Origin: Citrobacter koseri
Lineage (GTDB): Bacteria; Pseudomonadota; Gammaproteobacteria; Enterobacterales; Enterobacteriaceae
Direction of reading: 5' to 3'
Assembly (NCBI GenBank): GCA_900446925.1
Contig: UAVY01000010.1
Span: forward strand, 124,001-188,000
Length of the DNA: 64,000 nucleotides
Of this stretch, positions 20,668 through 33,110 are shown one piece after another. The translations under genes were made by a program, and so were the position numbers. Numbering within the stretch: position 1 is the first letter of the stretch; every line of letters starts with the position of its first letter. Under the pieces are notes generated by a model, which worked only from the letters and a program-made list of their open reading frames with translations, did not search any database and was not told the DNA's origin.

Positions 20668-21742
20668 ATGTTTGATAAAGTAGAAAGAATTCTTATTTGC
20701 AAGCTTAAGTTTTATGGCGATGTTTTGCTCATTACCCCTGTTATTGCCAGTATCCAGGCACGTTATCCGCACGCAAAAATTGATCTTCTTCTTTATAAAG
20801 ACACCAGGGCAATTTTGGCTGCTGATGAGAGAATCAACAACTTTTACCTTATTGAAAAAAAGAAAGGTCTGCTGGAAACCATTAAAAATTATATATCGGT
20901 ACGCCGCCAGCTGAAAAAAAAACCACTATGACCTTATTGTCAACTTAACCGAGCAATGGCCTATTGGCGCACTTATCGCTTCCCTACGCCGCCCCTCTAT
21001 TGCCTTTAAAAGGGACAAGAAGCAGTGGAATTGCCTTTTTACAAAAGTCACACCAACAACCGGAACTCATATTGTTGAGCAAAACTTATCCATTCTAAAA
21101 GGCCTCGACTTTAGTGAAAGCGAACTCAAAAAAGAGATGTTGCTCTGCTATCGCGAGAGTGACTATCAATATTTACTGACTCAGCTTCCCACGCTTTCCA
21201 CGCTTTCCACGCTTTCCACGCAAAAATACGTTGTGATTCAACCCACTGCAAGACAATCGTTTAAGTGCTGGGATGATGAAAAATTTGCGCATGTCATAGA
21301 TTATTTGCAGCAACGCGGTCTGCATGTTTACCTGACCTGTGGGCCCGCAGTACAAGAACAGCAGCAGGTAGCACGTATCGCCGGACTGTGTCAATCACCA
21401 CCAGACCTGACGGTGGCAGGTAAAACGACTTTCCTGCAACTGGCGGCGTTAATCGATCATGCAGTACTGTATATCGGCGTGGACTCCGCCCCCATGCATA
21501 TGGCTGCCGCATTAGGTACGCCGCAGGTATGTTTGTTTGGCGCCACAAATTATCAACAGTGGAAACCCTGGTCAGATAAAGCTGCGCTGATCTGGGCAGG
21601 CGATTATCATCCAATGCCGACCCGGGCAGAACTGGACAGATCCCGGAAATACCTGACCTGGATACCAGAACACGCAGTTATTGACGCTATCGACACTGTG
21701 CTCCATGATAGCAACCCGGTTGAAGGAAATGAGACAGCGTAA
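20668..21742 (+). CDS. waaQ: LPS heptosyltransferase III, WaaQ family, displaced from the waaG operon
   Basis: GT9 enzyme; WaaQ adds the branching HepIII to HepII. Matches: ILICKLKFYGDVLLITPVI near the N-terminus, DLIVNLTEQWP, VVIQPTARQSFKCWDDEKF, DHAVLYIGVDSAPMHMAAAL and WAGDYHPMPTRAELDRSRKYL. A nine-A run near 20917-20925 has one A too many and breaks the frame (expected LKKNHYDLIV). Corrected length about 357 residues. It holds a 9-bp tandem repeat at 21189-21221 encoding TLS units. WaaQ is normally the first gene before waaG; here it lies between a GT2 and a GT8 gene on the other operon. Confidence 0.87.
21189..21221 (+). repeat. 9-bp tandem repeat inside waaQ
   Basis: CCACGCTTT is repeated head to tail 3.7 times (21189-21197, 21198-21206, 21207-21215, partial 21216-21221). 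It encodes a TLS tripeptide repeat in the linker between the two GT9 domains. The unit is a multiple of three, so copy-number changes keep the frame. Confidence 0.9.
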
Positions 21743-22635
21743 ATGGATAACAAAACTAACGTAATTAATATTGCCTACTGCACAGATGCTAATTATCTGG
21801 AGTATGTTGCCGTATCCATTATGTCTGTCATAATGAATAACCCTGAGCAATCTCTCGCATTTTTTGTCTTTGTCTATGATGTCAGTGATGAAGATATTGC
21901 GAAGCTACAGTCGACCAGCAATAAAATTCAGGTTATCACGATCGATAAGGCTGATATTGAAAAATATAACAATGATTTTGCGATAAAACATCTCCAATCG
22001 CTCAACTTATATGCGTCTGGCTGTGCCCCGTTTACTTCAAGACAAAGTAGAACGTTTTATCTATCTTGATGCCGATACGCTATGCTTTGACTCACCTCAG
22101 TGAGATTAACAGCGTTGATATTGATGATGTTGTTTGCGCCGTCAGCCATGACTCTCTCAACATTCATGATAATAAACACGCCCGGCGATTAGGGCTGAGC
22201 ATCGATCACTATTTTAACGCTGGTTTCCTCCTATATTAATGTCGCAAACTGGATTAAGCATGACATTGAACATAAAGCAAATACCGTGTTATTTGAGCAA
22301 GGAAAATCATTGCCTTACTTTGATCAGGATGCACTCAACATTGCAATGAACGGCAATATTACGTTTATTGATAACCGCTGGAATTTCCTGTTTAACTGGT
22401 TTACTGACGAACAGAAAGAAAATTTCTTCTATCACAGTGACACGCTGCCAAGAATCATTCATTTTACGGCGGAAGAAAGCCGTGGTATAAAGAACATACG
22501 GGACTGTCGCAACAGCTTTATATTTTCTACCACCATTTCACGCCCTGGCGGAATGCAGAGTTACGCTCTTATGCCCCTCGTATGAGGCCTACCGATTATC
22601 GGGTGTACTCCCGTCAGGCGGCAAAAAAAAGGTAA
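21743..22635 (+). CDS. GT8-family LPS core glycosyltransferase
   Basis: Retaining GT8 enzyme of the WaaI/J/O/R/T type. It opens with NVINIAYCTDANYLEYVAVSIMSV; after correction it has RFIYLDADTLCFDS (DxD), HYFNAGFLYINVANW and FDQDALNIAMNGNI, and near the end FTGGRKPWYKEHTGLSQQLY. Three extra bases (near 22011, 22095 and 22230) and one lost G (near 22469) break the frame; the corrected gene runs to TAA 22633-22635, about 297 residues. Last gene of the plus-strand core operon. Whether it transfers Gal or Glc cannot be read from sequence. Confidence 0.85.
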
Positions 22636-22689
22636 TTATTTTACCGCCATAAAATGGTACGCAAAGTACCCTCAAAACCAAGATTCATT

Positions 22690-22719
22690 AAAAAAAGCTC
22701 CCCGAGGGGAGCTTTTTTA
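22690..22719. terminator. Bidirectional intrinsic terminator between the convergent core operons
   Basis: Perfect stem GCTCCCC-GA-GGGGAGC (22697-22712) flanked by A6 upstream and T6 downstream works in both directions. It separates the plus-strand operon (ending 22635) from the minus-strand operon, whose last stop (22717-22719) lies in the T tract. Confidence 0.92.
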
Positions 22720-23710
22720 CTTACCTTTGACTTTTTCGGCCAGATAGCCTATGTAGCTGATAATTGAAGCAATATATTTACCCTGTAGCCTTTCATGACG
22801 TGACTTCTTCTTATACTGCTTTGGCGTTCTGGCAGGCAACAACGGCACATTCGCCCATGGTGAAGCCTTCCATGCCTCCACAAAATACTGTGCAGACGGA
22901 TAATTTGCCCAGGAATTCCAGGGTTTAGTTACCCCAATATAGTGAATAAGAATGGTATCTGCCGTTATATATTCTTTATAGCGTGATATATCTTTGCTTT
23001 TTAACTCTTGTTTTATACCATATATCGCATTGTAGATACGCGGTAAAAAGATCACCTTATTTAAGAAAAGAATATTTAAAACATCCTGATCGGGGAAAGA
23101 GAGTTTCTGATTTTTATCCAGGAGGATATCAAATGCAGCACCAATAAAGTTCTGCTCTTTCCACTTTTTAAGATTCGCATAGATCACACCAGAATTAAAA
23201 TAATCACTATTTTTCTCAATATCTCTGGCAGGACTATCATCGACGTCCCTTACTACCGCAGCAACATGCTCATCAAGGTTGAGATGACTCAATTCAACAA
23301 GTGAGCCTTTGCATATCACGTCTGCATCAATGTACAGGAGTGAATCAACTTTTTCACCTAAATATTCAAATGCGATAAAACGGAAATACATCGCATGAGA
23401 CCAGGCATTACCGCTGGGCAATACCTTTAGCCCCTCGGCATCCATAACATATATTGAGATGTTAGTAGAGAATTGCTGCGCCAGCATACTTATTTTCTGT
23501 TGATAATCATCATCACACATAATCAGTAAAAAGATGGAAATGGATATTGATGTCTTTATTATGTATCAACACTGATGTCATCGAAATCGCGGCGCCAAAC
23601 ATGAAGTTTTATCAACACCCCCAGGCGATATTGAGCTGTGGACTCTCCCCGGCTGGTGCTTGATTAAAATCAAGTATCTTTTTTATAGACTGATGGCAAT
23701 CAAAAATCAT
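22717..23710 (-). CDS. GT8-family LPS core glycosyltransferase (WaaO/WaaJ-like)
   Basis: Retaining GT8 enzyme. DSLLYIDADVICKGSL (DxD), DYFNSGVIYANLKKW, FPDQDVLNILF and HYIGVTKPWNSWANYPSAQYF match the WaaO/WaaJ/WaaR family, as does the KKSRHERLQGKY C-terminal region. An uninterrupted frame exists only from 23520, but the N-terminal part is present upstream: MIFDCHQSIKKILDF...LNIAWGVDKNFMFGAAISMTSVLIHN, starting at 23710, with an extra G and a lost A near 23625-23635 and an extra T near 23522. Corrected length about 330 residues. It follows the next GT8 gene by 37 bases. Confidence 0.85.
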
Positions 23711-23747
23711 TCACTACACCTATTTAAATTTATTTTCAACAAGCCAC

Positions 23748-24771
23748 TCAATGCACTTTAGCGCCGTGTAGCTTATTTTTAATATACATTATATGGCTAA
23801 ATATAGAACGAATATATTTTCGCTGTATCCTTTCATGGCGTGACTTACGCTTATCATAATTTTGCCGTATTTGCATTGAGTAACGATTTTTCGGCCCATG
23901 CCGATTTTTTATAAGCCTCAATAAAGTACTTAGAAACCGGATAGTTAGCCCACGTATGCCACGGTTTTGTCACGCCGACATAATGAATTAATACCGTACT
24001 CTCAGTGATAAAGTCCTGATAACGATATTCATTTTGTATTCTTCAGCTCCTGGTCTACGCCATAAATACAATTAAAATCACGCCTCAGCAGGATCACATG
24101 CCCAACAAATAAGATATTCAGGATATCCTGGTCAAAATAAAGCAGCTCTTTCTGACGCTCATGCAAAACTTCAAAGGCTTTGGAATAACAGTTTTTTTTC
24201 TCTCCAGACATGGAGATTAGCGAATACCACCCCTGAATTAAAATAGTCACGAGCTAACTCAGGAATACCCAGTCTCTGCCCCGGATTTTAAACGTACTCG
24301 ATCAATATCATTAACAACAGCCGCATATTCTCCGGCAAAATGAATATCCGTCAGTTCCCGCAGCGAATTTTTACAAACGATATCGGCATCCAGATACAGC
24401 ACAGAATCCAGTTCACGACTTAAATACTCGAACGCAAAATAGCGATAGTACATCGCATAGGTCCATGCTTTAGTACTTGGCAACTTGCGAAACGCCTCAT
24501 TATCGAAAACCAGGACCGTTACCGTTGTACCATACATTTGCGTGAGTCGTTCCACGCTTTCCAGGTACTCATCATCAACATAGTCCGTCACAACATAGAA
24601 ATGGATATCAATATCAGGGTTGTTCACCAACACTGATGTCATTGAAATTCCAGAGCCAAATAAAAAATTTCGATCTACACCATATGCAATATTCAACTTT
24701 TTGCTTTTCTGGTGTGTAGCGTTGTCGATAACCTTTTTTTGAATTATTACGTTTTCAAAATCAATGTTCAT
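23748..24771 (-). CDS. GT8-family LPS core glycosyltransferase (WaaI/WaaO-like)
   Basis: Retaining GT8 enzyme, second in the minus operon's GT8 pair. MNIDFENVIIQKK is followed by LNIAYGVDRNFLFGSGISMTSVL, DSVLYLDADIVCKNSL (DxD), RDYFNSGVVFANLHVW, YFDQDILNILFVG and HYVGVTKPWHTWANYPVSKYF, ending with KNKLHGAKVH. Four extra bases (near 24277, 24190, 24030 and 23870) break the frame; removing them gives 339 residues with stop at 23748-23750. It is very like its downstream neighbour, so the two probably arose by tandem duplication. By position it may be the WaaO/WaaI enzyme adding the second outer-core hexose. Confidence 0.85.
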
Positions 24772-24802
24772 GATGAGATCACCTCAAACCCTGTATGTGA
24801 TT

Positions 24803-25595
24803 TTATAACGCTTTTCTTATCGTTCTTTGTTTGATTTTTTGTGCTTTCGCCGCCGCTTGCTCAAGCAAACTGCTTCCTTGCGAAAGAATTTCACGCAGTG
24901 GCATCGAGAATATAACGCGTAAAAAACGATAAATATTCTCGAGGTCAGGCAATTTCGAGTGAGGAGAAATAGAGCCAATCAGATCCTTATCACGCAGCGA
25001 CGCGGCACCCGGCGACGAATTTGCGCGCGATGCAGATCAATCACGGAAAGTTTTATATCAGCCACATCAGCCGGTAATGGTTGCTGTAGTAAAAAATGGC
25101 AAATATAACAATCCCGATGATTCACCCACCACGATGCATTTTCCCCACCATCTCCGCCAGTCGGGTGATAATGGTTCGTTTTAAGGTAAGGTCAGGACGT
25201 TCTTCACTCCACCTGGCGCAAAAGTCTTCAAGGCTTATTGCCGGCGAGAGATCTTCCGTGATGATAAACGATGTCCGCTGCAACGGATTAAACCCTTTTT
25301 GCCCAAACGCGACGCCGGTCATGGTATCAACATTCAGTGATTGCAGACGGTGAATAGCCAGCCACTCGCGATCCGCGCCAAGAACGGGCATACGCAAGGA
25401 AATAAGGTTTTTTAGCACTTCTTTCAGCGTGGTTCCGTGATGGTATTTCAGGAAATACCCTTTACCCATCATCTCAAAACGCAGCGTCCGCCGGGTCTCC
25501 AGAGCGCGGAAAACCTCTCCGTCCAGTTTCGTTACTTCGACAAACGGATCTTTACCTTGCCACTGCGTAGCGAATGGCTCTTTTAATTCAATCAT
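24803..25595 (-). CDS. waaP: LPS core heptose(I) kinase
   Basis: ATP-dependent kinase phosphorylating HepI, needed for outer-membrane stability. [18 protein letters not shown] opens the protein; [36 protein letters not shown], and after correction the catalytic loop [12 protein letters not shown] and [17 protein letters not shown] are kept. From about 25137 to 24930 five single bases appear to be lost (mostly one G of a run), the opposite error to most of the window. The ATG at 25595 overlaps the waaG stop. Corrected length about 265 residues, ending RTIRKAL. Confidence 0.92.
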
Positions 25596-26719
25596 TCTCA
25601 AAACCTAAAATGATATCAGCCGCTTTATCAGCCAGACTGTAGAGATCTTCTGTATCGGCAAAGTGTCTTGCATGACTTGCCCATTCACTTCGCTGCTCAC
25701 CTTTCTCCAGCGCATCGCAGAGGGAAGCATTCAGGACTTCCTGTGCAAAAGGCTCCGGTATAACAACGCCACACTGCGCAGCATTGATATAGTGCGCATA
25801 TCCACAAACTTCGGTAGTCAGCACGGGTAGCCCGGCGACAATCGCCTCTAATAATACGATTCCGGCCGCTTCCTGAACGGCAGGATGAAGCAGCAAATCA
25901 GCAGCAGACAATCAGCGCTGAAATATCATCGCGGCCCTGAAAAAAACTGCACCTGCTTCTCAATCCCTAGTTGACGCGCCTGGGGCCTGATACCGGTCGG
26001 CCTTGTCTGTGCCCGACAACCATCAATTGCGTACATTGACGTAGTTGCTTCAGGTAAAGAAGCTACCGCCAGTAACGTTCTTGGTACGCCTTTGCGTTTA
26101 AAATCCGAACCTACCTGGCAAAAGCAGGAACTGATCTAACCCAATGCCATTTTTTTCTCTGACAATCTGTCTGCTGTTTTCAGGTTGCTGGCTGTATTTC
26201 CTGTCCGGGTATATCCCTGGCGGCAAAATATGAAAACGACGATCCTCAGTATGATAATGATGCTTAAAGTCACCGATTTGCTTATTTGTTAACATCAAAA
26301 GCTCGGTATGAGCACCTTGCTGGAAGGTCGCTTTTTCAAAAAGCTGCATAGTGCTTATAACGACTGGTCAGCTTATAAAAGAAACCCTTTTCACGGGCGA
26401 CTTTTTCCGCGTAGCACACATCTGCCGCATAATAGACATCAAGCCCGGGCATTTTATTAAACCCAACGACGCGATCGACGGGATGTTGGCTCAGGAAACT
26501 CTGAACCCACTGATAATACTGTTCATTTTTTCCATGATTAGTTCTGGCAGTCACCGGAACAAGGATAATTTCAAGGTCGGAGGGACGTTCGCCCTGCCAC
26601 TGCTGAGTCAATACCTGAACATGATGGCCACGCGCCGCAACCGTATGCGCTATTCGCAGGAAATCACGCTGCAACCCGCCATAGGGAAAATATTTGTACA
26701 AACAAAAAGCAATGGTCAT
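25588..26719 (-). CDS. waaG: LPS core UDP-glucose:(heptosyl) glucosyltransferase I
   Basis: GT4 enzyme adding the first outer-core glucose to Hep[26 protein letters not shown] opens it; [40 protein letters not shown] and the C-terminal [21 protein letters not shown] (EX7E nucleotide-binding motif) are present. Several indels between about 25910 and 26345 split the middle. It is the first gene of the minus-strand operon here, about 90 bases downstream of a JUMPstart-like element; waaQ, its usual upstream neighbour, is missing from this place. Confidence 0.93.
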
Positions 26720-27141
26720 GCAATAATATCCGCGTTACGTCGCCAAACATCCCAGGCCAGGCAGGTAAAAGCGCCGTAATCTTTGTCTGCAAACAAAGAC
26801 TACCCTCCATATTCCCGGCGCCCTGAAGGCTGATGGCTGCCTGAATTTGCGCAGTAGTATACCATTGATTAGCTCCCGAACCGAAATGAATGTTTTTTAA
26901 GCAAAAAGTTAATTTTTAATTTCAAAACAATAAGATGTAAACCATTACTATTGAAGGACAGAGTACGATTTCACGCGTTATTCGGCGTTAACAGCCTGTT
27001 TTGATGTATCTGGAGAAAAACACCTACCGCAAATAATGTATTGTCAATTCAGGTGTTTTAGTGCAACAAGGATAAAAATGATGGTAAAGCCCAGGCTAAA
27101 TACATAGAATCCCCAGCACATCCATCAGTCAGCTATTTACT
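26720..27141. promoter_or_regulatory. waaG / waaA divergent region with JUMPstart-like element
   Basis: This 422-bp, AT-rich gap has no gene and no trace of waaQ. On the minus strand, -10 hexamer TATACT (complement of 26856-26861) is followed by GGCAGCCATCAGCCTTCAGGG (too long to be chance alone, 26824-26844 complement) and GGAGGGTAG (complement of 26809-26817), about 90 bases before waaG. This layout resembles a JUMPstart with its ops sequence GGCGGTAG, where RfaH is loaded, but the match is imperfect. A second GCGGTAGGTG occurs at 27021-27030 (complement), without the rest of a JUMPstart. Confidence 0.35.
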
Positions 27142-28906
<1,765 letters not shown>

Positions 28907-28915
28907 AACGCTTTT

Positions 28916-28947
28916 GCCGGATGGCGCGTCAGCGCGTTATCCGGCCT
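28916..28947. repeat. REP element between coaD and mutM
   Basis: A single REP palindrome (GCCGGATGGCGCGTCAGCGC...TTATCCGGC) lies between the convergent genes coaD and mutM. Confidence 0.75.
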
Positions 28948-28957
28948 GCAATCCATC

Positions 28958-29767
28958 TTATTTCTGACACTGACGGCAGTAGAACGTCGCCCGTTGCGCG
29001 TGTTTAGCCGCAACGATCGGCGTACCGCAAACCCGGCACGGTTCCCCTTTACCTCCGTAAACCTGCAACTCCTGAGCAAAATAGCCCGGCTTACCGTCGC
29101 TTTGCAGAAAATCTTTCAACGTTGTACCCCCCTGCTCGATGGAACGCAGTAAAACGGCCTTAATCACGCGGGCCAGCAGCTCACACTCAGCCTGCGATAA
29201 TGACGACGCTAGACGGTCAGGATGGATGCCTGCCGCAAACAACGACTCGCTGGCGTAGATATTTCCCACGCCCACCACCAGTTTGTTATCCATCAGCCAG
29301 GGTTTAATTGCCGTTTTCTTCTTCGCACATTTCTGCTGCAAATAGGCCCCGTTAAAATCGTCGCTCAGCGGCTCCGGGCCGAGATGCGCCAGCACGTTAT
29401 GCCCTTCCAGCTCTTTCGTCCACAGCCAGGCGCCAAAGCGGCGAGGATCGGTGTAGCGCAGGACTTTGCCATTGCTCATCACCAGATCAACGTGGTCATG
29501 TTTTTCAGCGGGAAGTTCTTCAGGAAGGATACGCAAACTGCCCGACATTCCCAGATGAATGATGATCCAGCCATCCGGTAACTCCAGCAGCAAATATTTC
29601 GCGCGGCGTTGAACGCTGAGTACGGGTTTATCGCTCAGGCGGTAGATCTCTTCCGATACCGGCCAGCGCAGACGTCCATTGCGCACATTGGCATGCAGAA
29701 TGGTTGCCCCAACCAGATGCGGTTCAATGCCGCAGCGGCTGGTTTCAACTTCAGGTAATTCAGGCAT
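28958..29767 (-). CDS. mutM: Formamidopyrimidine-DNA glycosylase (Fpg)
   Basis: Removes 8-oxoguanine and FaPy lesions and cuts the abasic site. Intact, 269 residues. The catalytic N-terminal proline is in PELPEVE, the H2TH region contains [23 protein letters not shown], and the C-terminal zinc finger CRVCGTPI...FYCRQCQ is complete. Downstream of rpmBG, which is the E. coli order. Confidence 0.98.
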   Translation of the reverse strand: MPELPEVETSRCGIEPHLVGATILHANVRNGRLRWPVSEEIYRLSDKPVLSVQRRAKYLLLELPDGWIIIHLGMSGSLRILPEELPAEKHDHVDLVMSNGKVLRYTDPRRFGAWLWTKELEGHNVLAHLGPEPLSDDFNGAYLQQKCAKKKTAIKPWLMDNKLVVGVGNIYASESLFAAGIHPDRLASSLSQAECELLARVIKAVLLRSIEQGGTTLKDFLQSDGKPGYFAQELQVYGGKGEPCRVCGTPIVAAKHAQRATFYCRQCQK

Positions 29768-29815
29768 AACGTCTCCGGCTCTGTTTCAGGTCTCATTAAT
29801 ATGGGGACGGCCAGA

Positions 29816-29848
29816 AAACAAAAAACCCCGCCGAAGCGAGGTTTTTCA
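29816..29848 (-). terminator. Intrinsic terminator after rpmG
   Basis: On the minus strand the stem CCTCGC-TTCG-GCGGGG with a stable UUCG-type tetraloop is followed by TTTTTTG. It ends the rpmB-rpmG transcript, 18 or more bases past the rpmG stop, before mutM. Confidence 0.85.
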
Positions 29849-29865
29849 CTACATCAAAGCGAGAA

Positions 29866-30036
<171 letters not shown>

Positions 30037-30053
30037 TTATTTCCTCTAAGTAC

Positions 30054-30311
<258 letters not shown>

Positions 30312-30435
30312 TTAGCTCGAGCTTCGTATGGGGTATTGGCGCCTCGTCAGGCTTCTCAGCCTGGTTATCGCAGTTCATTGTGAACTCTCGATTGCCAGGC
30401 CCAAATGCCAAACCCGAGATTCTCAAAGGTGGCGT

Positions 30436-30464
30436 AGTATACGCTGTGTAAGCGATGTGCTCAA
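30436..30464 (-). promoter_or_regulatory. Strong sigma-70 promoter of rpmBG
   Basis: On the minus strand TTGAGC (complement of 30459-30464) and TATACT (complement of 30436-30441) are spaced by exactly 17 bases. The GC-rich start and position upstream of rpmB fit the known ribosomal-protein promoter. Confidence 0.8.
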
Positions 30465-30506
30465 GTCCCGAACAGACAAAGATCCCGATGGATCGCGCGA
30501 AGTGTT

Positions 30507-31170
30507 CTAAATCCAACCACGTTCGGCAAAAGAAACGTACTCTCCGCGCCCAATCACAAGGTGATCCAGTACTCGTATATCCATGAACTGACAACATTTT
30601 ACGACACGTTCGGTGATGAGTTTATCCGCTTTGCTCGGTTCTGCACACCCCGAGGGGTGATTATGCGCAAGGATCACCGCAGAAGCATTTAATTTTATCG
30701 CCTCGCGGATAATCTCGCGCGGATGCACCTCGACATGATTCAGCGTGCCGGAAAAAAGACGGCTGTGTTTAATCACCCGGTGCCGGGCATCCAGAAAGAT
30801 CACCAGGAAGATCTCCCGCTCTTCCCCCGCCAACTGGCTTTGCAGAAACTCACGCGTCATTTCCGGGCTCAACAACGCGTTTTTCCTTCATCATGCGCGC
30901 CTTGTAATAGCGCCTTGCCAGTTCGGCAATCCCCTTAAGCTGCGCATACTTAGCGATACCGATACCTGTACCGCGAAATTGCGCGAAATCCGCAGACAGC
31001 AACCCATAGAGCGACCCACTGCGTTGCAGCGTTTCATGCGCCAGAGCCATCACATCTTTTCCTGGCACTCCTGTACGTAAAAAGAGCGCCAGCAGTTCAA
31101 CATCCGTCAGCGAACCAATTCCTGACTTCAACATTTTTTCCCGGGGCATTAAACGTTCCGGCGCATCCAT
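30507..31170 (-). CDS. radC: RadC/YicR family JAMM protein
   Basis: DUF2466 protein. An N-terminal helix-hairpin-helix-like part ([15 protein letters not shown]) is followed by a JAMM/MPN+ metal-binding domain with [15 protein letters not shown]. The once-proposed DNA repair role is not supported and its activity is unknown. An extra A near 30878 (GAAAAACGCG) breaks the frame at about residue 100 (corrected [15 protein letters not shown]). Corrected length about 221 residues, family-typical. Divergent from coaBC. Confidence 0.92.
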
Positions 31171-31343
31171 ACGTTCACCTCCTTAAGTACGCCTCATGGT
31201 GGCATAGCTCCTGGGGTGAATCGACACCCGTATTTCACTCCTGCGTAGCGCCTCGCAAAGTGAATTACGGGCAACTGCACGACGGGATTCAGGATTGTGA
31301 TAAAATGTCCGCCTTCTGGTGCAATCCAACAGGAAAGATCATG

Positions 31344-32564
31344 ATGAGCCTGGCTGGCAAAAAAATCGTTCTCGGCGTGAGCGGCGGCATTGCTGCCTAT
31401 AAAACCCCTGAACTGGTGCGTCGTTTACGCGAACGCGGCGCCGACGTCCGCGTGGCGATGACCGAAGCGGCAAAAGCCTTTATCACGCCCCTGAGCCTAC
31501 AGGCGGTGTCGGGTTATCCCGTTTCTGACAGTCTGCTTGACCCTGCCGCAGAAGCCGCGATGGGCCATATTGAGCTGGGGAAATGGGCGGATTTAGTTAT
31601 CCTTGCGCCAGCCACGGCAGATCTGATCGCTCGCATCGCTGCCGGTATGGCCAACGATCTGGTTTCAACGATTTGTCTGGCGACACCCGCCCCGATTGCC
31701 GTACTTCCGGCCATGAACCAGCAAATGTATCGCGCCGCCGCCACGCAACATAATCTGGATGTACTCGCGTCACGCGGAATGCTTATCTGGGGGCCGGACA
31801 GCGGCAGCCAGGCGTGTGGAGACGTGGGGCCAGGACGCATGCTCGACCCGTTGACCATTGTGGATATGGCGGCAGCACATTTCTCTCCTGTCAACGATCT
31901 GCAACATCTCAACATCATGATTACGGCGGGCCCGACGCGCGAGCCGCTCGATCCGGTGCGTTATATCTCTAACCACAGCTCCGGTAAGATGGGATTTGCC
32001 ATTGCCGCCGCCGCCGCACGACGCGGCGCCAACGTCACGCTGGTTTCCGGCCCCGTTGCGCTGCCCACGCCACCTTTTGTTCAGCGCATTGATGTGATGA
32101 CCGCGCTGGAAATGGAAGCGGCAGTCCAGGCAGCGGTTCAGAAGCAGCATATTTTCATCGGCTGTGCTGCAGTTGCTGACTACCGTGCAGCCGCCGTCGC
32201 CAGTGAAAAAATTAAGAAACAGGCGACGCAGGGCGATGAATTAACAGTAAAAATGGTCAAGAACCCTGATATTGTCGCCGGGGTCGCCGCACTCAAAGAC
32301 AAGCGTCCTTATGTCGTTGGGTTTGCCGCGGAAACAAATAATGTGGAAGAATACGCCCGGCAAAAACGTATCCGTAAAAACCTTGATCTGATCTGCGCGA
32401 ACGATATTTCGCTTTCAACTCAAGGATTTAATAGCGACAGCAACGCATTACACCTTTTCTGGCAGGATGGAGATAAAGCCTTACCGCTCGAACGGAAAGC
32501 GCTCCTGGGCCAATTATTACTCGACGAGATCGTGACCCGTTATGATGAAAAAAATCGACGTTAA
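31344..32564 (+). CDS. coaBC: Bifunctional phosphopantothenoylcysteine decarboxylase / synthetase
   Basis: Two steps of CoA synthesis; essential. The N-terminal CoaC flavoprotein domain has [17 protein letters not shown], the MNQQMY segment and the active-site cysteine in [12 protein letters not shown] (near residue 158). The C-terminal CoaB domain begins [20 protein letters not shown] and includes [13 protein letters not shown]. Intact, 406 residues from ATG 31344; the adjacent ATG at 31341 also has a usable AGGA, so the start is uncertain by one codon. Overlaps dut. Confidence 0.97.
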   Translation: MSLAGKKIVLGVSGGIAAYKTPELVRRLRERGADVRVAMTEAAKAFITPLSLQAVSGYPVSDSLLDPAAEAAMGHIELGKWADLVILAPATADLIARIAAGMANDLVSTICLATPAPIAVLPAMNQQMYRAAATQHNLDVLASRGMLIWGPDSGSQACGDVGPGRMLDPLTIVDMAAAHFSPVNDLQHLNIMITAGPTREPLDPVRYISNHSSGKMGFAIAAAAARRGANVTLVSGPVALPTPPFVQRIDVMTALEMEAAVQAAVQKQHIFIGCAAVADYRAAAVASEKIKKQATQGDELTVKMVKNPDIVAGVAALKDKRPYVVGFAAETNNVEEYARQKRIRKNLDLICANDISLSTQGFNSDSNALHLFWQDGDKALPLERKALLGQLLLDEIVTRYDEKNRR

Positions 32565-33000
32565 GATTCTGGACCCGCGCGTTGGGCAGCAATTTCCGCT
32601 TCCAACTTATGCCACCTCCGGCTCCGCCGGACTTGACCTGCGCGCCTGTCTCGATGACGCCGTAGAACTGGCGCCTGGCGCAACAACGCTGGTGCCGACC
32701 GGTCTGGCGATTCATATTGCCGATCCGTCTCTGGCGGCGGTAATGCTGCCACGTTCCGGCCTGGGCCATAAGCATGGTATTGTGCTCGGCAATCTGGTCG
32801 GCCTGATCGACTCTGACTATCAGGGTCAGTTAATGGTTTCCATCTGGAACCGTGGCCAGGACAGCTTTACCATTGAGCCAGGCGAACGTATTGCTCAGAT
32901 GGTTTTCGTACCGGTTGTACAGGCCGAATTTAATCTGGTGGAAGAGTTTGAAGCCACCGACCGTGGTGAAGGCGGCTTCGGCCATTCTGGTCGCAAGTAA
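32542..33000 (+). CDS. dut: dUTP diphosphatase
   Basis: Trimeric dUTPase giving dUMP and pyrophosphate. Intact, 152 residues. The five motifs are visible: [45 protein letters not shown] and the C-terminal [13 protein letters not shown]-loop-like tail. The start (ATGATGAAA) overlaps the coaBC 3' end by 23 bases, as in E. coli. Confidence 0.97.
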   Translation: MMKKIDVKILDPRVGQQFPLPTYATSGSAGLDLRACLDDAVELAPGATTLVPTGLAIHIADPSLAAVMLPRSGLGHKHGIVLGNLVGLIDSDYQGQLMVSIWNRGQDSFTIEPGERIAQMVFVPVVQAEFNLVEEFEATDRGEGGFGHSGRK

Positions 33001-33110
33001 GACATTTACGCATCCTGATAACGACATAACATCGCTGCAAACGCTGAGTTTGCGGTCATAGTGTGGGATGCTCGCCTAGCAAGTGCTTATTTTCAGGGGT
33101 ATTTTGTAAC

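Noticed and set aside
27021..27030. Second ops-like GCGGTAGGTG on the minus strand
   Set aside because: No JUMPstart sequence around it and about 300 bases from waaG; a short chance match is likely.
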